Shown piece by piece: positions 31,899 to 40,515 of a stretch of DNA of 64,000 nt. The stretch's first letter is position 1; each line of letters starts with the position of its first letter. Source of the DNA: DATLGB01 sp964242305 (GTDB lineage Bacteria; Actinomycetota; Thermoleophilia; Solirubrobacterales; Solirubrobacteraceae); the NCBI GenBank assembly GCA_964242305.1, contig CAXTBB010000004.1, positions 108,969 to 172,968 on the forward strand. The letters run 5' to 3'. The notes under the pieces are model-generated. The model made no database searches, was not told the DNA's origin, and saw only the letters and a list, made by a program, of their open reading frames with translations. Both the position numbers and the translations under genes were made by a program.

Positions 31899-33438
31899 TC
31901 ACCAGGTATCGACGAAGCGGTGCGCGGGTGGGCGCTCGCCTGCGTACGCGGTGGCGGCCGCGAGCGTCGACGCGATCACCGACCGCGTGTCGGCCGGGTC
32001 GATGACGTCGTCGATCTCGAACAGCTGCGCCGCGTTGAGCGCCTTGGCGTTCTCCTGCGCGGCGGCGAGCACGTCCCGGACGCGCTGCTCGCGCTCCGCC
32101 TCGTCCTCGATCGCCTCCAGCTCGCGGCGCAGCGCCAGCCGGACGGCGCCCTCGAGCCCCATCGGGCCGAGGTGGGCGCCCGGCCAAGCCACGGTCAGCG
32201 CCGGCTCGTGCAGGCTGCCCGCGGTCATCGCCTGCGCCCCGAGGCCGTAGGCGCGGCGGAGGATCACCGCGACGACGGGGACGCGCAGGGCGGCGCCGGC
32301 GACCAGCAGCCGCGAGGCGCGCCGGACCAGGCCATCCGCCTCGGCGGCCGGGCCGACCATGTAGCCCGGCGTGTCGATCAGCGAGACGACCGGCAGCGCG
32401 AACGCGTCGCAGAGCTGCAGGAAGCGCGCGGCCTTGTCGGCGGCGGGCGCGGTCACCGTCCCGGCCATGGCGATGGTGTTGTTGGCGATGACGCCGACCG
32501 GGCGGCCCTCGATGCGCGCCAGCGCGGTGACCATCTCGGGCGCGAAGCGCTCGCGCAGGAACGTCACCGAGTCCACGTCGGCCAGGGTCTCCACCACCGG
32601 CCGGACGTCGTAGGCGCGGCGCTCGCGCTCGGGGACGACGGTGCGCAGGGACGCCTGGTCGGCGGGCGCCCGGTGCCGTCGGACCTCGGAAGTAGCCGAG
32701 CAGGCGCTTAGTGACCGCGACCGCCTCGGCCTCGTCGGCGACGACGACGTCCACCACCCCGTTGGGCGCCTGCACGGAGACGGGACCGATCTCCTCCGGC
32801 GCGAACTCCCCCAGCCCGCCGCCCGCGATCATGGCCGGCCCGCCCATGCCCAGCGACGCGTCCTGCGTGGCCACGATCAGATCCGCGCAGCCGGCGATCA
32901 CCGCGTTGCCGGCGAAGCAGTTGCCCTTGACGACGGCGATGCGGGGGACGAGGCCCGACAGCTTGGCCCACAGGGCGAAGGCCCGCACGTGCAGCGCCGA
33001 CACGACGGGGATGTCCGTATCGCCCGGCCGACCGCCGCCGCCCTCGGCAAAGAAGACGGCCGGCAGCCGCAGGCGCTCGATGAGCTCGAATAGCCGGTCC
33101 TTCTTGTGGTGCCCGACCGCGCCCTGCGTCCCCGCCAGCACCATGTAGTCGTAGGCGAGCACGGCGCAGGCCGCCCCGTCCACCCGCGCGGTGCCGGCGA
33201 CCAGGCCGTCCGCTGGCGTGCGGCGCCGCAGATCAGCCACCTCGGCCCGCAGGCGCTGGGCCGCGATCGCGAAGCGCCCGTACTCGACGAAGGAGCCGGC
33301 GTCGACGAGGTCGGCGACGTTCTCGCGCGCGGTCCGGCCGCCGCGTGCCCGCCGGCGCTCGACCGCCTCCGGGCGCGCCGCGTCCTCCGTCAGCGCGCGC
33401 CGGCGCTCCAGCTCCGTCAACGGGTCGCTCGGCTCCAT
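31899..33438 (-). pseudogene. Acyl-CoA carboxylase carboxyltransferase (beta) subunit with a frameshift
   Basis: The N-terminal half from ATG 33438 has ARENVADLVDAGSFVEYG, GTQGAVGHHKKDRLFELIE and NCFAGNAVIAGCADLIV, typical of propionyl/acetyl-CoA carboxylase beta subunits. The C-terminal half (from about 32690 to 31899) has FAPEMVTALARIEGRPVGVIAN, LIDTPGYMVGP and AWPGAHLGPMGLEGAV. They are joined by a one-base shift near 32680-32695 (after LLGYFRG, the correct frame resumes EVRRHRAPADQAS). A repaired protein would be about 512 residues, the usual length. It transfers the carboxyl group from carboxybiotin to acyl-CoA. No biotin-carrier/carboxylase subunit is adjacent. Confidence 0.85.
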
Positions 33439-33462
33439 CGGCCGAACCTAACGCAGGGTCGG

Positions 33463-35577
33463 TCAGCCGACTCGTTCGGGGTGCCGTTCGAGCGCGTCGC
33501 GCAGGCCGGGCGCGGGTTTGCCGAACAGGTAGCCCTGCGCCTGCTCGACGCCGAGGTCCTGGAGGATCTCGAGCTGCTGCGGGGTCTCGACCCCCTCGAC
33601 GATGGTGACCAGGCCGAGCGCCACCGCGATCCCGAGGATGGCGATGACGACGGGGCGCCCGCGCCCGCCCGGCTCCAGCCGCGTGGCGAAGGAGCGGTCG
33701 ACCTTGACGGTGCTGACCGGCAGGTCGGCGAGGTAGGCCAGCGACGAGTAGCCGGTGCCGAAGTCGTCGATGGCCAGCTGCACGCCCGTGGCGCGCAGCT
33801 CGTTGAGCAGCCGCCGGGCGGTTCGCAGGTCCTCGAGCAGGACGCTCTCGGTGAGCTCGAGGCCGAGCCGCGCCGGCGGCAGGCCGGCGGCGTCGGCCAC
33901 CGCGACGACCTCGGCCACGAACCCGTGTCGTAGCTGCTGCGCGGAGACGTTGACCCACACGACCCCGTCGCCGCCGGTCGCCGCCGCGTCGGCGCAGGCC
34001 TGCCCGATCACCCAGGCGCCGAGCTCGACGATCGCGCCGCTGCGCTCCGCCACCGGCACGAACTGGTCGGGGCCCATCAGCCCGTGCTGGGGGTGCTGCC
34101 AGCGCACGAGCGCCTCCGCGCCGATGACCGCGTCCGTCCGGATGTCGATCTGCGGCTGGTAGTGCAGGACGAACTCCCCCGCGCTCATGCCCGCCTCGAT
34201 CTCGCCCTCCAGCACGCGGCGCAGCGCCGTCTGGGCGCGCAGCTTCGGCCCGAAGCGCACCCAGCGGCCGCGACCGAGGCGCTTGGCCTCGTACATGGCC
34301 ACGTCGGCGTCGTTGAGCAGGCTCTCCGGCACCACGGGATCCGACTCGGCGGCCACGGCGACGCCGACCGAGACCGACGTCGGCGTGACGCCGGCCTCCG
34401 CGTCGTCCGCCGCGCTCGCGACCTCGACCAGGCGGCGCGCGATCAGGTCGGCCTCGTCCGAGTCGGCGTGCTCGCACACGACCACGAACTCGTCCCCTCC
34501 GATGCGCGCGACGGTGTCCCCCGGCCGGACCGCGTGCTGCAGGCGTCGCGCCAGGGCCACCAGCACGGCGTCGCCGGCGGCGTGCCCGAGCCGGTCGTTG
34601 ACGTCCTTGAAGCCGTCGAGGTCGACGAACAGCACCGCCAGGGGCGATCGGTCGCGGTTGCGGCGGGCGGCCGCCTGGGCCAGGCGGTCCAGCAGCATGG
34701 TGCGATTGGGCAGCTGGGTGAGGACGTCGCTGAGCGCCATGCGCACGAGTTCCCCCTCCATCGCGTGGCGCTCGGACACGTCCTCGATGTGGAGGATGAC
34801 GTGGTCCGGCGCTCCGTCGGGGTCGCGCACGAGCGCGCCGTGGACGACCACGCGCACCAGCCGCCCGTCCGCGTGCACGAGGCGCGCCTCGTGACGGCTG
34901 GCCACGCCCGTCGCGCTCAGGGAACGGCACGCCACCCTGGCGGCCTCCCGGTCGTCGACGTGGGTGATCTCGGCCAGCGACGTGCCGGTCAGCGCCTGCG
35001 CGGGGCGGCCGAGCAGGTCGGTCAGCGCCGCGTTGACCTCGAGCAGGTTGCCGTCCGGGTCGGCGATCGCCATGCCGATCGGGGCGTGCGCGAAGGCGCC
35101 GCGCAGGCGCTCGCGGACGCCCTGGACCGCCCGCTCGGCCACCAGGTCCTGCGCCTTGCGCAGGGTGATGTCGCGCTGGATGGAGACCCAGTGCGTGTAC
35201 TGGCCGTCGGCGTCGATGGCCGGCGCGAGCGAGATCTGGACCCAGAAGTCGCGCCCGTCCTTGCGCCGGTTGAGCAGCTCGCACTCCAGCGGGGCCCAGC
35301 GCTCCAGCGCCAACCGGATCCGGCGCAGCTGGGCGCCGTCGGTGTCCGGGCACTGCAGCAGTCGCGGGGTGCGGCCGACGACGTCCTCCGGCGCGTACCC
35401 CGTCATGCGCGTGAACGCCTCGTTGACGTAGACGATGCGCGGGCCGCCGTCCTGCGCGTCCAGCGACGACGCGTCGGTGATCAGCACCGCGTCCGACGCC
35501 GACGTGACCACCGCCTCCAGCAACCGGTTCAGATGCCAGCCGCCGCCGATATCCCTCAGGTCACCGCTCACGCACAT
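33463..35577 (-). CDS. PAS-PAS-GGDEF-EAL cyclic-di-GMP signalling protein
   Basis: 704 residues, cytoplasmic. PAS1 (about 20-140) is LOV-like (NEAFTRMTGYAPEDVVG, ELLNRRKDGRDFWVQIS) but its photoactive-Cys motif reads GRTPRLLQCPDTD, so the flavin-linking Cys is missing. PAS2 is at about 155-275. The GGDEF domain (about 285-445) keeps IGGDEF and is potentially active as a diguanylate cyclase. The EAL domain (about 455-700) keeps EALVRW, NVSAQQL, ELTES, DDFGTGYSSL and KVDRSF, so it could degrade c-di-GMP. Which activity dominates cannot be told. Divergent from the DUF2294 genes. Confidence 0.93.
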   Translation of the reverse strand: MCVSGDLRDIGGGWHLNRLLEAVVTSASDAVLITDASSLDAQDGGPRIVYVNEAFTRMTGYAPEDVVGRTPRLLQCPDTDGAQLRRIRLALERWAPLECELLNRRKDGRDFWVQISLAPAIDADGQYTHWVSIQRDITLRKAQDLVAERAVQGVRERLRGAFAHAPIGMAIADPDGNLLEVNAALTDLLGRPAQALTGTSLAEITHVDDREAARVACRSLSATGVASRHEARLVHADGRLVRVVVHGALVRDPDGAPDHVILHIEDVSERHAMEGELVRMALSDVLTQLPNRTMLLDRLAQAAARRNRDRSPLAVLFVDLDGFKDVNDRLGHAAGDAVLVALARRLQHAVRPGDTVARIGGDEFVVVCEHADSDEADLIARRLVEVASAADDAEAGVTPTSVSVGVAVAAESDPVVPESLLNDADVAMYEAKRLGRGRWVRFGPKLRAQTALRRVLEGEIEAGMSAGEFVLHYQPQIDIRTDAVIGAEALVRWQHPQHGLMGPDQFVPVAERSGAIVELGAWVIGQACADAAATGGDGVVWVNVSAQQLRHGFVAEVVAVADAAGLPPARLGLELTESVLLEDLRTARRLLNELRATGVQLAIDDFGTGYSSLAYLADLPVSTVKVDRSFATRLEPGGRGRPVVIAILGIAVALGLVTIVEGVETPQQLEILQDLGVEQAQGYLFGKPAPGLRDALERHPERVG

Positions 35578-35588
35578 CCCTCGTCCTG

Positions 35589-35725
35589 GGTCAGATCAAC
35601 ACCAGAAGTCAGTCGCGACTGCCTTTGCCAGACCCTCACGGACGTGCCCTCAAAGGTCAGCTTAACACCGAATCCGGAAAAAACTGACCCAATTGGCGCG
35701 CACGTGTGCCTATCGTCAAAGGTCA
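35589..35725. promoter_or_regulatory. Direct repeats in the GGDEF/DUF2294 divergent intergenic region
   Basis: GGTCAGATCAACACC (35589-35603) and GGTCAGCTTAACACC (35655-35669) match at 13 of 15 bases, spaced 66 bases apart. TCAAAGGTCA occurs at 35650-35659 and 35716-35725, also 66 bases apart. The 215-base region is AT-richer than its surroundings. It probably carries both divergent promoters and sites for one regulator. Confidence 0.5.
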
Positions 35726-35792
35726 CTCGTCGGGACCTTCTCGCCCTCCTCCTTGCGCGGTGACCCCCTGGAGGGCGACGAAAGGAGCGGCC

Positions 35793-36149
35793 ATGGCCGA
35801 CTCGCCCACCGACCCGAGCCCCTTCGACGACCCCGTCTCCGAAGCCATCGCCCGGCTGTACCTGGACAAGTTCGGCAAGGGACCGCTGCACGCGACCACG
35901 TACGTCAACGGCGACATCCTCACCACCGTGCTCTACGACGTCTTCACCGCGGTCGAGCGCGAGCTGGTCGCCAACGGCCGCAGCGACAGCGTCCTCACGA
36001 ACCGCATGCTGTGGCAGGAGGCGACCGAAGACACCTTCAAGCGTGCGATCGAGGAGGTCACCGGCCGGCGGGTGCTCACGGTCATCAGCGGGTACGAAGT
36101 CCATCGCGAGGTGGCGACCGAGGTCTTCATCTTGGATCCGGGGGTATGA
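35793..36149 (+). CDS. DUF2294-family protein, first of a tandem pair
   Basis: 118 residues. The family pattern is clear: YLDKFGKGPLHATTYVNGDILTTVL, FTAVERELVANGRSDSV, RMLWQEATEDTFKRAIEEVTGRRV and a C-terminal EVFIL. DUF2294 proteins are small, soluble and of unknown function. AAAGGAG lies 7 bases before the ATG. Compared with the second copy it has lost the usual RG(G)xTRxEQ segment (FTAVERELV instead), so the two may have diverged in role. Confidence 0.8.
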   Translation: MADSPTDPSPFDDPVSEAIARLYLDKFGKGPLHATTYVNGDILTTVLYDVFTAVERELVANGRSDSVLTNRMLWQEATEDTFKRAIEEVTGRRVLTVISGYEVHREVATEVFILDPGV

Positions 36150-36163
36150 TTCGCTCGTAGAGC

Positions 36164-36550
36164 GTGCCTGAAACCGAACTCCACAACGGCCAGGTCCGGA
36201 CCGCCATCTCCGACGGCCTGGTGGCGCTGCTCAAAGACTTCTACGGCGTCGGCCCGACACAGGCCAAGACGCATTTCTCCGACGATCTCGTCGTCTGCGT
36301 GCTCCGGGGCGGCTTCACCCGCGTTGAGCAGACGCTGCTGGCCGGCGGCCGCGGCAGTGCCGTCATCCAGCAGCGCATGGAGTTCCAGGAGGTCATGCGC
36401 GACCGCTTCGTGGGCGTCGTCGAGGAGTCCACCGGCCGCCGGGTGGTCGGGTTCATGAGCGGGAACCAGCAGGACCCCGACATGATCTGCGAGGTCTTCG
36501 TCCTCGCCCCCACCGACCTCGTCGACGACAGCGAAACGGATATTTCCTAA
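36164..36550 (+). CDS. DUF2294-family protein, second of a tandem pair
   Basis: 128 residues, GTG start 14 bases after the first copy's stop. Matches the DUF2294 consensus closely: GVGPTQAKTHFSDDLVVCVLRGG, FTRVEQTLLAGGRG, RMEFQEVMRDRFVGVVEESTGRRVVGFMSG and PDMICEVFVLAP. Function unknown in the family. Shares about a third of residues with the first copy by eye. The tandem pair follows a repeat-bearing intergenic region. Confidence 0.85.
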   Translation: MPETELHNGQVRTAISDGLVALLKDFYGVGPTQAKTHFSDDLVVCVLRGGFTRVEQTLLAGGRGSAVIQQRMEFQEVMRDRFVGVVEESTGRRVVGFMSGNQQDPDMICEVFVLAPTDLVDDSETDIS

Positions 36551-36568
36551 CCTGACGGAAGAGGTGTA

Positions 36569-36585
36569 CCCTCCTTCGGAGAGGG
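36569..36585 (+). terminator. Hairpin after the DUF2294 pair
   Basis: CCCTC-CTTCGGA-GAGGG, five pairs closing a loop that contains TTCG, 19 bases after the second DUF2294 stop. No U-run; weak terminator or mRNA end. Confidence 0.35.
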
Positions 36586-36668
36586 CATGGTGTTGATGTC
36601 GACCCGGTGAGGGGGCAGCACCACCTGACTTCTGAGATTCGCCGTCCCGCGTTCCCAGAAGGAGCACC

Positions 36669-37613
36669 GTGCCTGAGGTCCCCCGTCCCGCCGTCGTCGT
36701 CCCCGACGACTCCGTTGCGCTCGAACACGAGCGGCTCGACCAGCTCGGCAACGCTGCGATCGTGATCGTGCCGTTCGCCCTGCTCTGCTGGGCGGTGGCG
36801 CTGGCCTGGGGCGGCCTGCTGCACTGGCAGGACCTGCTCGTGTTCGCGGTCATGTACACGCTGACCGGCTTCGGCATCTCGGTCGGCTACCACCGCCTCT
36901 TCACCCACCGCAGCTTCCGGACCTCCCCCGTCGTCCGGGGGGTCTTCGCCGTCCTGGGGTCGGCCGCGGTCGAGGGCCCCGTGGTCGACTGGGTGGCGAC
37001 GCACCGCAAGCACCACCGCTTCTCCGACCAGCCCGGCGACCCGCACAGCCCCCACGTCGACCACGCCCCCGGCCTGCGCGGTGCGCTGGCCGGCTTCTGG
37101 CACGCCCACGTCGGGTGGACCGTGCGCGGCGGGGACCGCGCCGACACGAGCCGCTACGCCAAGGACCTGCTCGCCGACCCGATCGTCGCCTTCGTCAGCC
37201 GCACCTTCGGCGTGTGGATGCTCGCCGGCCTGGCCGTCGCCTTCGGCCTCGGCGTCGCGCTCACCGGCACCGTCGAGGGGGGCCTGACCGGCCTGCTGTG
37301 GGGCGGCGGCGTGCGCATCTTCCTCCTGCACCAGGTCACCTTCAGCATCAACTCGCTGTGCCACCTGTTCGGCCGCCGCCGCTTCGCCACCGGAGACGAG
37401 TCACGCAACCTGGCCTGGCTGGCGCCGATCTCGTTCGGCGAGTCCTGGCACAACAACCACCACGCGTTCCCGACGTCCGCGGTGCACGGTCTCGGCCGCG
37501 GCGAGTTCGACCCCTCCGCGCTGGTCATCCGCGGTCTGGAGCGCACCGGACTGGCCTGGGACGTCGTCCGCATCACCCCCGACCGTCAGGACGGCAAGCG
37601 AGCCGCCCGATGA
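36669..37613 (+). CDS. Acyl-CoA/fatty acid delta-9 desaturase
   Basis: 314 residues, GTG start with GAAGGAG about 5-8 bases upstream. Membrane di-iron desaturase that introduces a double bond in fatty acyl chains. The three His boxes are HRLFTH (about 75-80), HRKHH (about 112-116) and HNNHHAFP (about 259-266), separated by four hydrophobic helices. The adjacent Crp-like regulator overlaps its stop codon (ATGA), suggesting joint control, perhaps of membrane fluidity. Confidence 0.93.
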   Translation: MPEVPRPAVVVPDDSVALEHERLDQLGNAAIVIVPFALLCWAVALAWGGLLHWQDLLVFAVMYTLTGFGISVGYHRLFTHRSFRTSPVVRGVFAVLGSAAVEGPVVDWVATHRKHHRFSDQPGDPHSPHVDHAPGLRGALAGFWHAHVGWTVRGGDRADTSRYAKDLLADPIVAFVSRTFGVWMLAGLAVAFGLGVALTGTVEGGLTGLLWGGGVRIFLLHQVTFSINSLCHLFGRRRFATGDESRNLAWLAPISFGESWHNNHHAFPTSAVHGLGRGEFDPSALVIRGLERTGLAWDVVRITPDRQDGKRAAR

Positions 37614-38359
37614 CCGCCACCCTTCCCAGCCCGCCGCGCGAGATCACCAACCGCGTGCGGATGCTCGACTTCCATCCCGACCTCGGGGTCGACCTCGGGC
37701 CGGTCGAGCTCTCGCACGCGGCGCGCGCGCTCGTGTGCCCGCTGGTCGAGATCGAGGTCGGCACGTGGAACCCGGCGCGGATCCTGTCGGCCAGCGGGAG
37801 CCGACGCCCGTTCGCCAGCGTCATCGTCGAAGGACTCGCGGCGCGCGAGGTCTCGCTCGGCGGCCACGTGTCGATCTCGCTCTACGGTCCGCGCGACCTG
37901 GTCGGCGCGCAGGAGCTGGACGGGTCCTCGCCGCCCGTGACGTCCACCTTCCGGGCGCTCACGCCGCTGAAGGTCGCGGTCCTCGACACGCAGTTCCTGG
38001 CCTGCGTGCAGCGCTGGCCGATGCTGGCCGCGCGGCTGACCGAGTCGGCCGTCGAGCAGATCGGGCACGGGTGCGTCCGGCAGGCCATCTCGCAGCTGCG
38101 GCGGGCCGACCACCGGCTCGTCGCGGTGCTGTGGATGCTCGCCGACCGGTGGGGACGGGTCGGCAGCGCAGGCATCTCCCTCGACCTGCCCCTGACCCAC
38201 GAGGCGCTCGGGCTGCTCATCGGGGCCAGCCGGCCGACCGTCAGCCTCGCGCTGCGCGACCTTATGGAGGCTGGCCTGGTCCGGCCGCGGGCCGGCCGCG
38301 CGGGGTGGCTGCTCGCGCCGAGCTCGCTGGAGGTGCTCCAGTACCCGCTCGCGGCGTGA
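37610..38359 (+). CDS. Crp/Fnr-family transcriptional regulator
   Basis: 249 residues. The N-terminal ~140 residues resemble a cNMP-binding-like beta roll (ASVIVEGLAAREVSLGGH, ISLYGPRDLVGAQEL) but lack the phosphate-binding Arg motif of true Crp. The C-terminal winged helix has LPLTHEALGLLIGASRPTVSLALRDLMEAGLVR, a classic Crp recognition helix. It starts within the desaturase stop and probably regulates that gene or lipid metabolism more broadly. It converges on the membrane protein gene ending at 38364. Confidence 0.87.
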   Translation: MTATLPSPPREITNRVRMLDFHPDLGVDLGPVELSHAARALVCPLVEIEVGTWNPARILSASGSRRPFASVIVEGLAAREVSLGGHVSISLYGPRDLVGAQELDGSSPPVTSTFRALTPLKVAVLDTQFLACVQRWPMLAARLTESAVEQIGHGCVRQAISQLRRADHRLVAVLWMLADRWGRVGSAGISLDLPLTHEALGLLIGASRPTVSLALRDLMEAGLVRPRAGRAGWLLAPSSLEVLQYPLAA

Positions 38360-38363
38360 GCGC

Positions 38364-39002
38364 CTACGTGAACAGCGTGAGCACCCCGGCGCCGATGAAC
38401 GCGGCCGCCCACAGCGCGTCGGTGTTGATCCAGGCGCGGCGCACGATCTCGACGCCGATCTTCAGGTAGACGACGGTCGCAACGATCGCCATGACGGTGA
38501 TCATCGCGAGCACGTGCAGCGCCACGCCGATCGCGACCGCCCCCACCGGCGCGGTGCCGGCCATGGCGAGGTCGTGCCCGTCCGCGGCGTTCGCCGTCGC
38601 CCCGCCGATCAGGACCGGCGCGACCATCAGCCCCGCGCCGTGCGCGGACGACATCAGGAACGACCACAGCGTCAGCTCGCGGCGGTTGACCCGCATGGTC
38701 GTCCAGCGCGGGTGCCAGCGCGGCCGCAGGAAGCGGAACACGCCGAAGCCGATCAGCGCGGCGGCCGCGACGACGTGCAGGACGGCCGGGTCCGTGATCA
38801 CGCCGAGGCCGAGGACGAGCGCCGCCACCAGGACCACGGAGGCCTCGTGGCCGATCGCGATCGGGACGAACGAGCGCGTCACCGCCCGGCGGTCGCCGTG
38901 CTGCAGGCCCTGCGAGACCGCGAACAGCCAGCCCATCGCCGGGTTGAGGCCGTGGTAGGCGCCCAGGCCCAGCAGCGTCAGCCACTCCGCCCAGTGGCTC
39001 AC
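38364..39002 (-). CDS. Integral membrane protein next to SBP56
   Basis: 212 residues, GTG start overlapping the SBP56 stop (GTGA). Six hydrophobic helices: about 5-28, 45-65, 68-88, 110-135, 148-175 and 190-210. His residues sit in or beside them (GLGAYHGLNPAMGW, SSAHGAGLM, ALHVLAMI). The layout with GAYHGLNP and SAHGAG recalls NicO/UreH/HupE-type metal or sulfur transporters, but I cannot place it firmly. Translational coupling to the methanethiol oxidase suggests export of a product or metal supply. Confidence 0.75.
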   Translation of the reverse strand: MSHWAEWLTLLGLGAYHGLNPAMGWLFAVSQGLQHGDRRAVTRSFVPIAIGHEASVVLVAALVLGLGVITDPAVLHVVAAAALIGFGVFRFLRPRWHPRWTTMRVNRRELTLWSFLMSSAHGAGLMVAPVLIGGATANAADGHDLAMAGTAPVGAVAIGVALHVLAMITVMAIVATVVYLKIGVEIVRRAWINTDALWAAAFIGAGVLTLFT

Positions 39003-40420
39003 GGGAAGCAGTACGAGTCGGAGCTGGCGTCGCCGCCCTGCAGCCGGACCTGATGCGGCCGCTCGCCCTCGTACTCGACGAACACCTCGGGGTCGACGGT
39101 CAGCCCACCGCCCTCCGGGGCGTCGAGCTTGGTCAGCCAGCCCTTGATCCCGCCCGGGTAGAACTGCCGGTCCCAGCTCGCGTACAGCGAGTTGGTCAGG
39201 TAGACGCGGCGCCCGTCCCGCGAGACCTCCACCATCTGCGGCCCGCCCTTCACCGGCCCGCCGGAGGCCGGGTGGCCCGCCTCGCGGACGATGCCCCCGA
39301 GGTGGACGCTGCCCGTCTCGCGCGGGTGGCGCGGGTCGGTGACGTCGAAGCGCTTGAGCTCGCCCGTCCCCCAGCAGGAGACGTAGAGGTCGCGGTCGTC
39401 GACGCTGAGCGCGATGTCGGTGACCAGCGGCGGCACCGCGCCGAACGGCTGGATGACCGGGGGGAGCTGTTCGGCCTCGGCGGGCTCCGCCGGGATCTCG
39501 ATCACCTTGCTGACGGAGACCTGGCCGTCGTCGCCGCGCTCCCACAGCCACACGCTGGCGCTGAGGTCGGCGGTCGACACGACCACGCCGACGAACCCGT
39601 AGGCCTTGCGCGGGTCGTGCGCCGGCCGCAGCTCGAGCACCATCTGCTGCTCGGGGCCGAGGTCGATCGCCTGCTGGTGGCGGCGGGTCTTGAGGTCCCA
39701 CACGTGCAGGTGGTGGCCGTACTTGCCGTTGAGGAGCAGGTCGGCCTGGACGCCGTCCTCGACCATCGTGGGCGTCCCCCACTCGCTGGTCAGCAGCGTG
39801 TCGTAGCCGATGTTCCACCACACGTCGTAGGCGAGCGACTGCGGGCCGCGGTCGATCTCCCACTGCCCCTTGAGCTCGAACGTCTCGTGGTCCATCAGGA
39901 AGACCCCGCCCGGCCCGCCGCCGTCCGGCGCGCCGAGCGCGGAGACGTACAGCCCGTCCGGCCCGCAGTGCGACGTGTGTGGTCGCGAGTAGCCGATCTT
40001 GCCGTGCAGCTCGTCGGCCTCGATGACCTTGACGATCTTCGGGTTGAAGGGGTCCTCCTTGACGTCGACGATGTGGATGCGCGACGACTTCAGGCCCGGG
40101 ACGATCAGGTAGCGGCGCTCGACGTGCGGGTGCGGCGCCCACGGGCACAGCGCGCTCGAGCACGCGTTCCAGCCGAAGTGGTGCAGCTCGTCGCCGACAT
40201 TGGGCATGTCGAGGCGGCCGACCACCGAGCCGTAGGTGGACGAGCCCGGCTTGAGGTCCACGACCGTCAGCGCGTCGGGCTTCGCCTCCCCCGTGGCGTC
40301 GTCCGCGGCGGCGCCCGTGCCCGCCTCGTTGAGCGTCACGACGTAGGCGTACTCCTCGGCCGGGGCGGCGGCCGCGCTGCGCGGAGACGGGTAGAAGGTC
40401 GGATCCGGGGTCCAGGTCAT
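38999..40420 (-). CDS. Selenium-binding protein 56 family, probable methanethiol oxidase
   Basis: 473 residues, the usual size. SBP56/MTO oxidises methanethiol to formaldehyde, H2S and H2O2 in characterised bacteria. Diagnostic segments: DELHHFGWNACSSALCPW at about 77-94 (the HHxGWN-CSS motif), YLIVPGLKSSRIHIVDV, SRPHTSHCGPDGLYVSALG, LTSEWGTP, GHHLHVWDL, DLYVSCWGTGELKRFDV and the C-terminal VYLTNSLYASWD and FYPGG. It looks cytoplasmic because no signal peptide is present, whereas the proteobacterial MtoX is periplasmic. Coupled to a membrane protein gene; divergent from the xylR-like gene. Confidence 0.92.
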   Translation of the reverse strand: MTWTPDPTFYPSPRSAAAAPAEEYAYVVTLNEAGTGAAADDATGEAKPDALTVVDLKPGSSTYGSVVGRLDMPNVGDELHHFGWNACSSALCPWAPHPHVERRYLIVPGLKSSRIHIVDVKEDPFNPKIVKVIEADELHGKIGYSRPHTSHCGPDGLYVSALGAPDGGGPGGVFLMDHETFELKGQWEIDRGPQSLAYDVWWNIGYDTLLTSEWGTPTMVEDGVQADLLLNGKYGHHLHVWDLKTRRHQQAIDLGPEQQMVLELRPAHDPRKAYGFVGVVVSTADLSASVWLWERGDDGQVSVSKVIEIPAEPAEAEQLPPVIQPFGAVPPLVTDIALSVDDRDLYVSCWGTGELKRFDVTDPRHPRETGSVHLGGIVREAGHPASGGPVKGGPQMVEVSRDGRRVYLTNSLYASWDRQFYPGGIKGWLTKLDAPEGGGLTVDPEVFVEYEGERPHQVRLQGGDASSDSYCFP

Positions 40421-40470
40421 ACCGGGCTTCTATCAAACCCGGATCGGCTTGCCTACCTTTCCTGTAGGAG

Positions 40471-40495
40471 AGTTTGTCCTTGACAGGGACAAACG
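40471..40495. promoter_or_regulatory. XylR-type palindromic operator overlapping a -35
   Basis: GTTTGTCC (40472-40479) and GGACAAAC (40487-40494) are perfect inverted repeats around TTGACAG. TTGACA is a consensus -35 and CACCAT 17 bases on a weak -10. The AGTTTGT...ACAAAC half sites resemble operators of Bacillus XylR, so the ROK repressor probably blocks its own promoter here. Confidence 0.65.
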
Positions 40496-40515
40496 TCGTC
40501 GCCACCATGCGGGTG

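Noticed and set aside
35778..35792. Starting DUF2294 copy 1 further upstream
   Set aside because: AAAGGAG before ATG 35793 and family alignment both support the later start.
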